NCBI GenBank assembly: GCA_964467635.1
Contig: CAYXRN010000053.1
Coordinates: forward strand, 1 to 21,448
Direction: 5' to 3'
DNA: 21,448 nucleotides
DNA from: FW021-bin31 sp964467635
Lineage (GTDB): Bacteria > Bacteroidota > Bacteroidia > Chitinophagales > Chitinophagaceae
Part shown: positions 6,124 to 13,710 of the stretch, piece by piece
Layout of the letters: every line of letters starts with the position of its first letter
Numbering within the stretch: the stretch's first letter is position 1
Program-made: the position numbers and the translations under genes
Notes under the pieces: generated by a model
What the model was told of the DNA's origin: nothing
Seen by the model: the letters and a program-made list of their open reading frames with translations, nothing else
Database searches by the model: none

Positions 6124-6815
6124 TGCTAGTGGCAGCGATGTTGCCTGCGCTATCAGCCACGGCACAAGAAACCGGTTTTTTTTCACAGTCCGAAAGATAC
6201 AAAGACCGTCCGTACTATTTTGGGATAACATTGGGGTATAATCAGGCCTTCTTTCAAATGGACTATGATCCAAAATTTATCCAGACCGATACCCTGTTAC
6301 GCATAGAGCCTATACACAGCAGTGGATTTACCCTGGGATTGCTGGGAAACCTGAAAGTGGTCAACCACCTTGATCTGCGTTTTAATCCTACGCTCAACTT
6401 TATGGAAAAGGACCTGTATTATAGCTTCAAGACTGATTCTGCCACCCCTCGGCGGGAAAAAAAAGTTATAGAATCGATCATCATGAGTCTGCCGCTACAG
6501 GTCAAATTCAAATCGGATCGTGTAGGGAATTTCCGGGCTTACCTGATAGCGGGCATAAAATATGATTACGATCTGGCTTCCAACGCGGAAGTCCGGCATG
6601 CAGAAGACCTGGTCAAGCTGACCCGGGATGACTGGGGTTATGAGGCCGGCTTCGGATTTGAGTTTTACCTGCCCTATTTCATTTTTTCACCTGAAATAAA
6701 GTTCAGCTATGGCGCCCGTGATGTGCAGGTTTATGAACCCGAGAATATCTACTCCAACCGCATCGGCCGGCTCATCTCCCGGATGATCGTCATTTCCATT
6801 CATCTGGAAGGATGA
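6072..6815 (+). CDS. porT: PorT/SprT-type outer-membrane beta-barrel protein (type IX secretion)
   Basis: PorT (SprT) is an outer-membrane-associated barrel protein required for type IX secretion in Porphyromonas and Flavobacterium; its mechanism is unclear. The 247-residue protein has a signal peptide ending at about ALSATAQ (residue 32). It is followed by alternating beta-strand patterns typical of an eight-strand barrel, such as YYFGITLGYNQAFF, LDLRFNPTLNF and RAYLIAGIKYDYDL. The start at 6072 overlaps ubiE by 52 bases and gives a basic n-region. The alternative ATG at 6123 (TAATG, overlapping the ubiE stop) would give a signal peptide with no positive charge, so I prefer 6072, with some doubt. 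Family placement rests on length, barrel pattern and the ubiE neighbour. Confidence 0.8.
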   Translation: MQTLNLWHLFRLLCSQIMLVAAMLPALSATAQETGFFSQSERYKDRPYYFGITLGYNQAFFQMDYDPKFIQTDTLLRIEPIHSSGFTLGLLGNLKVVNHLDLRFNPTLNFMEKDLYYSFKTDSATPRREKKVIESIIMSLPLQVKFKSDRVGNFRAYLIAGIKYDYDLASNAEVRHAEDLVKLTRDDWGYEAGFGFEFYLPYFIFSPEIKFSYGARDVQVYEPENIYSNRIGRLISRMIVISIHLEG

Positions 6816-7256
6816 GAAATGCGGTCCGGTGAACAAATACCGTATTGGTAAGCATAACAGGAAAAAGACGCGCCATGGCGGGAATGAAACCAACAAAATA
6901 ACAAATAGGATAAAAGTAATATAGCTGCATTTTCTTTTTTTCAACGACCGCAGCGTGGGCATAAAACACCTTTGACCGGGAACAGCCCATAGCAATTGCA
7001 GTTGTCAGGTTTTCAACCTCCTGCTGCTCAGATGGCGGCACAGGTGTTGTGGCGCTGGATACCGCCGCCAGCATCGGGTTTTCTTTTCAGATGAGCAATA
7101 GGGCGTTTTCACTCCCGGATGATAAATTCAATTCCCCGGTAAGCGGCACTTTTAACAGGAAAACATCCCGTTGTAGCCCCGGAATGATCCGGTTATGGCA
7201 ACCCGCAAACCACGCCAAAGGGAAAAGCAGGAGCGTTGAATGGCTTTAATAATCAT
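6790..7256 (-). pseudogene. Possible decayed lipoprotein gene downstream of the RemB/Wzi-like gene
   Basis: There is no intact gene between 6816 and 7245, but the minus strand looks like a broken one. An ATG at 7256 overlaps the upstream stop and reads MIIKAIQR. One frameshift later the frame from 7245 reads STLLLFPLAWFAGCHN, a good lipoprotein signal with a FAGC lipobox, and stays open for 52 codons to a TGA at 7089-7087. The same frame then continues without a stop to 6790, including MLAAVSSATTPVPPSEQQ. So one shift and one stop would restore a frame of about 150 codons. I do not recognise the protein. The distal part (before about 6900) may not be coding. Sequencing error is an alternative. 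Confidence 0.3.
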
Positions 7257-8976
7257 AGTCCCTGCGGCCCATGTTCCACCTTAAGCCAACGGAAAACAGA
7301 TTACAGTCTTCATTTTGCAGCCCTTGGTAATCTGCCCAGGGACCGCTGCTTTGCCGGGTTAGATAAGACAGATCTACAAACAGGTTGTGTTTGAGTTCAT
7401 AGGTTGCCGTGAGCGAACCATTAATGATGTTGTTATGCAGCCCCTGGCCTATCCGGTTGCCAAAATCTTTTTCTCTGTTGCGGTAGCTGATAAAAATATT
7501 GCCTCCCCAGTCACTGAACTGGGTGTCTAGCCCCTGCTGGGAAACGGTCACGCGCAGCAGGAACTTCAGGCGGTTGATGGGCTGGTAGCGGACGAAGGCC
7601 GCAGCTTCTACCAAATTGGCCCCCTTGGGGTGAGCCAGCGCCTGGTTGTAATGGGAATAATTGGCGATCGAATCGCTGTGGGTGTAAGTATAGGGCCGGA
7701 GGATATTGACTTCTCCCTGCAGGTCCAGGTTGGCTATATTAAAGGCATCTATGTAGCGCGCCCCCAGTTGCAGTCCCCATTTGTTGCCCCACCAGCCGCG
7801 GGAACTCAACATCTCTTTTACCTTTAATTCATCTAAAAAGAACTGGCCGTAGAGCTCAAAATGATGCGCAATAATGGCCCGGGCATCCAGGCCGATGTTG
7901 GCATTGTCCGGGCTGCCGATGGCGTGTTCTATGGAGCGGTAGAAGATAATCGGATTTAAGTATTGAAATTCGAAGTGATTTTCGCGGGAAAAGATAATGC
8001 TCTCAAACAACCCTATGTTCAGCCAGGGGGTAACGTCTATCCCCAGGTGATGCAAGGCCATGTATTTCTTGGGCAGCAGCTCGTCTCCGGCATGGCGTTT
8101 ATACTTGGCAGTGAGTTCAGCAAAAATATTGGTATAATTCAATTTCCAGATTTGGGTATTGAGTTTCAAGAACAAATAGTTAGGGGCGTTGTTACTTAAA
8201 AACAGGCTGCGGTAACCGGTTCCGATGAAATTATTATCATAGCCAAACTGCACATTGATGTATTTCGTTACATTAAAAGTAACGTAACCTGAAGCGTTCA
8301 GATAATCATAGCCGCCGTGCTTCAGGCTTTTGTAATAACCGATTCCCGGAACCGCGCTGCGTTTGTCGATCTGCTCCCGCAGAAAAAGGGGCGGACGTTC
8401 CTGGTTTTCCGTAAAACTGGCGTAAAAGCCGATTTTATCGGCAATCAAACCGCGGACTTCCACGCCCCGGGTGGCGATGTAGTCCATTTTATCATCGGTA
8501 TTGCTGGTGCCGGCCTGCAGCCGCAGCAGGGGGTTGACGCTGAGGAAAAAATCAGGGTTATTTACTTTGAAAAGATTCGCTTTGTCTTCATAAAACGTGT
8601 TCCAGAGCGGATGTTTGGAGGGAATATAGCCCCGTTGACCGGTGGTCCATTCCGCGTTGTCAGCCTGTATTTTCCTGAGGTGGTATTGATCTACTTCGCT
8701 CAGCTGAAGGGTGTGCCAGTAGGGATGCACATAATCGGTGGTGTCCTTGCGGGAACGTAGGCTGTCAAGCTGTTGTATAAATTGTACAACGGCCTTGCGT
8801 TCAAAGGGGCGAATACCGGCGTCAAAGGAGGGGGCGTAGTGGCCGCTTTTTATTTGCAGCCTTTCCAAAACCGAATAGCTGTAATTGTCCAGGGGAATCA
8901 TGGTGGACTGGGCGGAGGCCAGCCCGGTGGCAACGAAGAGCAAAAGGAGGGTTCCGGTTAGTGATCTTGCAGTCAT
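7246..8976 (-). CDS. RemB/Wzi-like outer-membrane beta-barrel protein
   Basis: The 576-residue protein has a clear signal peptide (hydrophobic about 7-20, cleavage near LASAQ at 23) and then a long series of amphipathic strands ending in a basic-aromatic tail. The patterns QFGYDNNFIGTGYRSLFLS and YLFLKLNTQIWKLNYTNIFAEL are typical of Bacteroidota proteins annotated as capsule-assembly Wzi family or gliding-motility protein RemB. Wzi anchors surface polysaccharide; RemB is a surface motility protein of Flavobacterium johnsoniae. I cannot choose between these roles from sequence alone. No capsule genes are nearby, but porT and sprA are in the window. The gene is divergent from dihydroorotase, 69 bases apart. 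Confidence 0.7.
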   Translation of the reverse strand: MTARSLTGTLLLLFVATGLASAQSTMIPLDNYSYSVLERLQIKSGHYAPSFDAGIRPFERKAVVQFIQQLDSLRSRKDTTDYVHPYWHTLQLSEVDQYHLRKIQADNAEWTTGQRGYIPSKHPLWNTFYEDKANLFKVNNPDFFLSVNPLLRLQAGTSNTDDKMDYIATRGVEVRGLIADKIGFYASFTENQERPPLFLREQIDKRSAVPGIGYYKSLKHGGYDYLNASGYVTFNVTKYINVQFGYDNNFIGTGYRSLFLSNNAPNYLFLKLNTQIWKLNYTNIFAELTAKYKRHAGDELLPKKYMALHHLGIDVTPWLNIGLFESIIFSRENHFEFQYLNPIIFYRSIEHAIGSPDNANIGLDARAIIAHHFELYGQFFLDELKVKEMLSSRGWWGNKWGLQLGARYIDAFNIANLDLQGEVNILRPYTYTHSDSIANYSHYNQALAHPKGANLVEAAAFVRYQPINRLKFLLRVTVSQQGLDTQFSDWGGNIFISYRNREKDFGNRIGQGLHNNIINGSLTATYELKHNLFVDLSYLTRQSSGPWADYQGLQNEDCNLFSVGLRWNMGRRDYDY

Positions 8977-9021
8977 AGAATGGAGATTAAAAGAGACAAA
9001 CGCTTAGTATGCGCACGAAAT

Positions 9022-9052
9022 CAAAGGTTTTCTTAATTTTACAATATGCAAA
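9022..9052 (-). promoter_or_regulatory. Candidate promoter of the RemB/Wzi-like gene (TTTG-N19-AACCTTTG)
   Basis: On the minus strand a TTTG (9052-9049) is followed after 19 bases by AACCTTTG (9029-9022). This matches the Bacteroidota TTTG-N19-21-TAnnTTTG promoter except for the first base of the -7 box. It predicts a leader of about 40 bases. The -33 element overlaps the first codons of the divergent dihydroorotase gene. Confidence 0.4.
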
Positions 9053-10392
9053 AATATATAATAAAAAACGTTTCCATCGTCAATGAAGGACAAACCTTTC
9101 AGGGAGACGTCCTCATAAAAGAGGAAAGAATAGCAAAAATTGCACCACAGATCAATGAACAGGGGGCTGTGGAGGAAATTAATGGGGAAGGAAAAACCCT
9201 TATTCCCGGCGTCATTGATGACCAGGTACATTTTAGGGAGCCCGGCCTGACCCATAAAGCGGAGATTCGGACAGAAGCCCGCGCGGCGGTAGCGGGAGGC
9301 ACGACGACTTTTATGGAAATGCCCAACACGCGCCCACCGGCCCTCACACAGGAACTGCTGGAACAAAAATATGCCCTTGCAGCGCAGCATTCCGTGGCTA
9401 ATTTTTCGTTTTTTATGGGCGTTTCCAATGAAAATGCGGCGGAGGTATTAAAGACAAATGCTAAAAAACAACACGTTTGCGGCATCAAGATATTCATGGG
9501 GTCTTCTACCGGCAACATGTTGGTGGATGACTACCATACGTTGGAGAAGATCTTTTCAGAAAGCGAATTGTTGATCGCGACGCATTGTGAAGACGAACAC
9601 ATCATCAAAACCAACTGGGAAAAAAGAAGAGAAGAAAAAGGAGACGAAGGTTTAAAACCATCGGATCATCCGTTGATTCGCGATGCAGAAGCCTGCTACA
9701 GCTCTTCACATATGGCTACGGAGTTGGCCATAAAACAGGGGACCCGCTTGCATGTGCTGCACATTACAACGGAAAAAGAGCTGGGCTTGTTTTCCAACAG
9801 CCAGCCATTGAAAGAAAAGAAGATCACCTCAGAGGTGTGTGTGCATCATCTTTGGTTTTCCGCGGAGGATTATCCGGCCTATGGGAATAAGATCAAATGC
9901 AATCCGGCTATAAAAGCCCCGGAAAACAAGGAGGCGCTTTGGCTGGGGTTGCTGGATGATCGCCTTGATGTGATCGCCACGGATCACGCGCCCCATACCT
10001 GGAGCGAAAAAGAACAACCCTATTATAAAGCGCCGGCGGGATTGCCCTTGGTTCAGCATGGCTTGCTAATGATGCTGGAAAAGCACAAAAGCGGCCGCAT
10101 ATCCTTAGAGAAGCTGGTGGAGAAAATGTGCCATGCGCCTGCGGTTTGCTTTCAGATAAAAGAGAGAGGATATATACGGGAAGGCTATTACGCCGACCTG
10201 GTCTTGCTGGACCTGAACGCCTACACGGAAGTAACCAAAAAGCGCCTTTATTATAAATGTGGCTGGAGCCCGTTTGAAGGACATACCTTTCCGGCGTCAA
10301 TAGACCGGACTTTTGTGAACGGCTTTCCGGTTTATGGAAAGGAGGGCGTAGTGGACTCTAAAAGGGGAATGCGGGTACAATTTGAACGCTGA
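9046..10392 (+). CDS. pyrC: Dihydroorotase (class I type), pyrimidine synthesis
   Basis: The enzyme cyclises N-carbamoyl-aspartate to dihydroorotate, the third step of de novo UMP synthesis. The 448-residue protein is an amidohydrolase-fold barrel with VIDDQVHFREPGLTHK (57-71), AVAGGTTTFMEMPNT (81-95), Lys148 in GIKIFMGSS (candidate carboxylated Lys), His180 (ATHCEDE), His239 (VLHIT) and Asp313 (ATDHAPH). Most class I enzymes have HxH where this one has Gln60-Val-His62. I recall the QVH form from other Bacteroidota dihydroorotases, so it is probably lineage-typical rather than a defect. A TAATTTTA box lies four bases before the ATG, and an intrinsic terminator follows at 10471-10499. A dihydropyrimidinase-like amidohydrolase is the main alternative. 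Confidence 0.92.
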   Translation: MQKYIIKNVSIVNEGQTFQGDVLIKEERIAKIAPQINEQGAVEEINGEGKTLIPGVIDDQVHFREPGLTHKAEIRTEARAAVAGGTTTFMEMPNTRPPALTQELLEQKYALAAQHSVANFSFFMGVSNENAAEVLKTNAKKQHVCGIKIFMGSSTGNMLVDDYHTLEKIFSESELLIATHCEDEHIIKTNWEKRREEKGDEGLKPSDHPLIRDAEACYSSSHMATELAIKQGTRLHVLHITTEKELGLFSNSQPLKEKKITSEVCVHHLWFSAEDYPAYGNKIKCNPAIKAPENKEALWLGLLDDRLDVIATDHAPHTWSEKEQPYYKAPAGLPLVQHGLLMMLEKHKSGRISLEKLVEKMCHAPAVCFQIKERGYIREGYYADLVLLDLNAYTEVTKKRLYYKCGWSPFEGHTFPASIDRTFVNGFPVYGKEGVVDSKRGMRVQFER

Positions 10393-10470
10393 GGCTTAAA
10401 GAAAGCACAATCGGCGCTTATGGAGAAAACAGCAGGGTGGCGAGAACCGTTTGCCCGCAGGAAAGCACCG

Positions 10471-10499
10471 AAAGACGGCTGGGTTTTGCCGTCTTTTTT
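10471..10499 (+). terminator. Intrinsic (rho-independent) terminator after dihydroorotase
   Basis: AAAGACGGC (10471-10479) pairs over 9 bp with GCCGTCTTT (10488-10496) across an 8-base loop, and the stem runs into a six-T tract at 10494-10499. It is 78 bases past the dihydroorotase stop and directly before the assembly gap. The outer A-T pairs mean that it could partly act in the other direction, but only the plus strand has the T-run at the right side. Confidence 0.8.
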
Positions 10500-10538
10500 G
10501 TAAAGCGGGTAATATCCCGATTGTTAACTGGCTTTGAC

Positions 10539-10638
10539 NNNNNNNNNNNNNNNNNNNNNNNNNNNNNNNNNNNNNNNNNNNNNNNNNNNNNNNNNNNNNN
10601 NNNNNNNNNNNNNNNNNNNNNNNNNNNNNNNNNNNNNN
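10539..10638. other. Assembly gap (100 N)
   Basis: Exactly 100 N, the usual placeholder for a gap of unknown size. The true distance between dihydroorotase and the MutS-like gene, and any promoter or small gene between them, cannot be known from this window. The flanking bases 10500-10538 and 10639-10661 hold no feature I can support. Confidence 0.97.
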
Positions 10639-10661
10639 AAAAGCGGACCGGAACCGGAGAC

Positions 10662-12005
10662 ATGGAATTAGATCGGACGACATTAGCGGATTTATCAGTC
10701 TTTAACAGAGAAGAGGAATACTCTGTTTTTGGCCATTTGAATTATACCCGGACCAACGGGGGACGGGATAAATTGGAAGAGATATTCAGAACCCCCTTGA
10801 AAACGCCGGAAGCCATCCTGCAAATGCAGACCACGCTTAAATACATTCAACAACATCTGGAAAACTGGCCCCTACAGATCACCAATGGCACGGTGATGGT
10901 GCTGGATAAATTCCTGGAGGCTACCGAAGATGCCATTCCGCTCAACGAAGGTCCGTTTGCCAGGCTCCATGCCCTGTATTACCGCTTGTTCATGTCTCCT
11001 GCATATTCACTGATTCATTATTCTTTAGCCCATATTTACACCTTCCTAAGCGAGATGCAAACGCTGACGGAGCAATTTGATAAGGCAGAAACGCCGTCTA
11101 TGCTCCGGGCTCAACTTCGGCAGGCTTCTCATCTTTTAAGCCGGAAAGAAATCCGGTTGTTTTTAAAAGCGCAGTCAGCCGGAAGCTTATCGATGGGGAA
11201 AACCATCCGGTTTGGCCATTTTCTCAGGTACCGCCACCGAAACACCCTCTATAAGTTGATGGCGGTTTACTATTGCCTGGATGCCTGGTACTCCATGGCT
11301 TTTGCCGTAGAAAAACGGCGATTTTCTTTCCCGGAATTTGTACGGGCCGATCAGCCGGTACTGGAAATGGAACAATTGTATCATCCGCTGTTAAAAAACC
11401 CGGTCGCCTATGACATCAGACTGGATAATGCGACAAATTTTTTGTTTTTAACCGGAGCCAATATGGCCGGGAAAAGCACCTTCATTAAAGCGATCGGATT
11501 GTCTACCTACCTGGCCCACCTGGGCATGGGGGTGCCGGCCGGGAAAATGCGGTTGTCTTTTTTCGAGGGGCTTTTGAGCAATATTCAGGTACAAGACAAT
11601 ATTTTCTTAGGGGAAAGCTATTTTTATAATGAAGTACAAAGGATAAAGAAAACCATCATGAAGATCAATGACGGCAGAAAATGGCTCATCCTCATCGACG
11701 AAATGTTTAAAGGGACGAACTTCCAGGATGCCAAGCAGTGTTCGGTCATGGTTATTGAGGGGCTGCTCAAGATGAAAGACAGCCTTTTTGTTTTATCTAC
11801 CCATCTTTATGAAATCGCCGAGTCATTGAACCGCCATAAGAATATCAGCTTTCGGTATTTTGAAACTGCGGTAGAAAATGAAGAACCACAATACAGCTAT
11901 CAACTCAGAGAAGGAATCTCCAATGACCGCTTGGGGTTTCTTATTTTAAAGCGAGAACATGTGCTGGAATTGCTAGAAAACATAGGAGAGCCGCTAAAAG
12001 AATGA
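10662..12005 (+). CDS. Short MutS-like ATPase (core and ATPase domains only)
   Basis: The 447-residue protein resembles the lever/core and ATPase domains of MutS but lacks the N-terminal mismatch-recognition and connector domains of an about 850-residue MutS. Helical core: about 1-230. ATPase: Walker A TGANMAGKST (264-273), ESYFYNEVQRI (318-328), Walker B LILIDEMFKGTN (342-353) and the STHL block (379-382). All catalytic residues appear intact. Proteins of this size are common in Bacteroidota and usually annotated only as MutS-related; their role is not established, and canonical mismatch recognition is not expected. No Smr nuclease tail, unlike MutS2. The frame runs back through the gap, but the ATG at 10662 starts the family-like sequence. 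Confidence 0.85.
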   Translation: MELDRTTLADLSVFNREEEYSVFGHLNYTRTNGGRDKLEEIFRTPLKTPEAILQMQTTLKYIQQHLENWPLQITNGTVMVLDKFLEATEDAIPLNEGPFARLHALYYRLFMSPAYSLIHYSLAHIYTFLSEMQTLTEQFDKAETPSMLRAQLRQASHLLSRKEIRLFLKAQSAGSLSMGKTIRFGHFLRYRHRNTLYKLMAVYYCLDAWYSMAFAVEKRRFSFPEFVRADQPVLEMEQLYHPLLKNPVAYDIRLDNATNFLFLTGANMAGKSTFIKAIGLSTYLAHLGMGVPAGKMRLSFFEGLLSNIQVQDNIFLGESYFYNEVQRIKKTIMKINDGRKWLILIDEMFKGTNFQDAKQCSVMVIEGLLKMKDSLFVLSTHLYEIAESLNRHKNISFRYFETAVENEEPQYSYQLREGISNDRLGFLILKREHVLELLENIGEPLKE

Positions 12006-12128
12006 GCCCAGAGGCGGGTTTTAAACGCGGGGTACTTGGCGCTGCTCCGGCTATAAGGGTACAGCAATCTGTGCCAATTCAGCGCAAAAACGTACATTTA
12101 CCTTCCACCTCAAACGCAGACTATTTTC

Positions 12129-13658
12129 ATGTGTGTAAAAACCTATGGCAGCGCTTTGCACGGCATTGATGCAGTGACCCTCACCCTGGAGGTGCGTGCC
12201 GGTCTGAAAGGAAGTCCGTTTATCACCGGACTGCCCAATCAGGAGGGAAAAGCATGCCGGCAACGGATAGAAGCAGCGATTACAAACAACGGCTTTGAGC
12301 TGCCAGGACCTGATGTCGGGGTAACAATAATGCCGGAGGAGGCCATAGGGAGGGCCGGTTCTGCCTGTGACCTTCCCATTGCCCTGGGGATACTGGCAGC
12401 AACCGAACAAATAGCGCTTCCCGAAGGGAAGAAATATGTTATGGCGGGTGCGCTTTCTCCCGATGGTACCGTGATGCCGGTTAAAGGCGCTTTGCCCATG
12501 GCCATAAGCGCCCGGAAGGAAAAGTTCAGCGGCTTGATCGTACCGGAAGGAAATGCGCGCGAAGCTGCTACCGTAAATGACCTGGAGGTCTACGGCATAA
12601 GGCACTTGCGGGACATCATCAGATTGGTTAACGCGCCGTCTTCTCAGGAGCCGGTTTTTGTGGATACGCGCCATGAGTTTTTTCAATCACAGTACAACTT
12701 TGAGCTGGACTTCAGTGAGGTAAAAGGGCAGGAAAAGGGCAAAAGGGCCCTGGAGATTGCGGCAGCGGGCGGGCACTCCCTGCTTTTGGTCGGCTCCCCC
12801 GGACCGGATAAGTCCCGGCTGGCCAAACGCCTTCCGACGATATTGCCCCCGCTCACTTTACGACAGGCGCTGGACATCACTAAAATCCATTCCGTGGCGG
12901 GTAAGCTCCCTGAAAAGACCGGCTTAATCTCCCACCGGCCCTTTCGCGCGCCACATCACACCATCAACGATGTGGCGCTGACAGGCGGAGCGCGGGCGCT
13001 CCCGGGGGAACTAGCCCTCGCACACTGTGGTGTATTGTTTATGGAGGAATTACCGGCATTTAGCCAGTCAGTACGGGACGTGTTGCAGCGGGCGATGGAA
13101 GAGCGGCCTGTTGCGGTTTCCGGCATAAACGGTCCCCGGCACTTTTCCGCCGGCTTTATGCTGGTGGCTTCCATGAGCCCGTGCCCTTGCGGTTATTTGA
13201 ACCACCCCGAACGGGCCTGCACCTGTCCGCCGGGCGCAGTGCTAAATTACCTCAAGTGCGTGAGGCGGCTTCTGGACGGCATAGACCTGCAGGCAGAAGT
13301 GGAATCCTTTTCGGTACCGTCTGTTATCCCCACGATCAAATCCAGTGCATCCGTTCGCGAGCGGGTGATCGGCGCCCGGGAAAGACAGGCTACGCGTTTT
13401 GCCGACCAGGGGGCGCAAAACTGCAATGCCCACATGAGCGGCGCCTTGCTGGAGAAAGCCTGCCCGGTGGATAAACCCAGCAGCAACCTGTTGAAAGTAG
13501 CGATGAAAAGGCTGCAACTGCCGGCCCCGGCTTATGAGCGCGTCCTGAAAATCTCCCGGACAATCGCTGATCTGGAAGGTGCGGAAATGATTAAAGCAGA
13601 GCACATCGCCGAGGCGATTCAATACCGGATTCTGGACCGGAGGAATTGGGGCGGATAA
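12129..13658 (+). CDS. ComM/YifB-family (Mg-chelatase-like AAA+) protein with altered ATPase motifs
   Basis: ComM is a hexameric helicase that aids branch migration during natural transformation. The 509-residue protein has the family architecture: N-terminal Lon-protease-like (ChlI) domain about 1-170, AAA+ domain about 190-400, the Cys-rich block CPCGYLNHPERACTC (352-366) and the C-terminal helical domain about 400-509. Family features such as SHRPFRAPHHTI (268-279) are kept. Yet Walker A is GSPGPDKS (222-229) instead of GPPGxGKS/T, Walker B is LFMEE (303-307) instead of LFLDE, sensor 1 is MSPCPCG instead of MNPCPCG, and the arginine-finger segment reads LLDGID (381-386) instead of LLDRID. 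The gene is otherwise full length, so it looks like a divergent, possibly ATPase-dead paralogue rather than a broken pseudogene. It starts 123 bases after the MutS-like gene. Confidence 0.88.
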   Translation: MCVKTYGSALHGIDAVTLTLEVRAGLKGSPFITGLPNQEGKACRQRIEAAITNNGFELPGPDVGVTIMPEEAIGRAGSACDLPIALGILAATEQIALPEGKKYVMAGALSPDGTVMPVKGALPMAISARKEKFSGLIVPEGNAREAATVNDLEVYGIRHLRDIIRLVNAPSSQEPVFVDTRHEFFQSQYNFELDFSEVKGQEKGKRALEIAAAGGHSLLLVGSPGPDKSRLAKRLPTILPPLTLRQALDITKIHSVAGKLPEKTGLISHRPFRAPHHTINDVALTGGARALPGELALAHCGVLFMEELPAFSQSVRDVLQRAMEERPVAVSGINGPRHFSAGFMLVASMSPCPCGYLNHPERACTCPPGAVLNYLKCVRRLLDGIDLQAEVESFSVPSVIPTIKSSASVRERVIGARERQATRFADQGAQNCNAHMSGALLEKACPVDKPSSNLLKVAMKRLQLPAPAYERVLKISRTIADLEGAEMIKAEHIAEAIQYRILDRRNWGG

Positions 13659-13710
13659 GTTGCAAAAAAGAGCGCCTGTGCCTTTGAAAAGAACCGACTG
13701 ACCGGAAAAC

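Noticed and set aside
7033..7070. Inverted repeat TGGCGGC / GCCGCCA with a 24-base spacer
   Set aside because: It is short, widely spaced and GC-rich, with no T-run, so it is not convincing as a terminator or structured RNA.
7049..7249. Plus-strand open frame of 66 codons in the gap before the RemB/Wzi-like gene
   Set aside because: Its composition is unlike neighbouring proteins and it has no promoter box or recognisable motif. The minus-strand remnant explains the region better.
10437..10661. Frame open through the N run, extending the MutS-like protein by 75 codons
   Set aside because: The frame is open only because N cannot encode a stop. It also runs through the intrinsic terminator at 10471-10499, and the family-like sequence begins at the ATG at 10662.
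13466..13474. Another DnaA-like 9-mer (TTATCCACC on the minus strand) in the ComM-like gene
   Set aside because: It has one mismatch, stands alone in a coding region, and is expected by chance at this window size.
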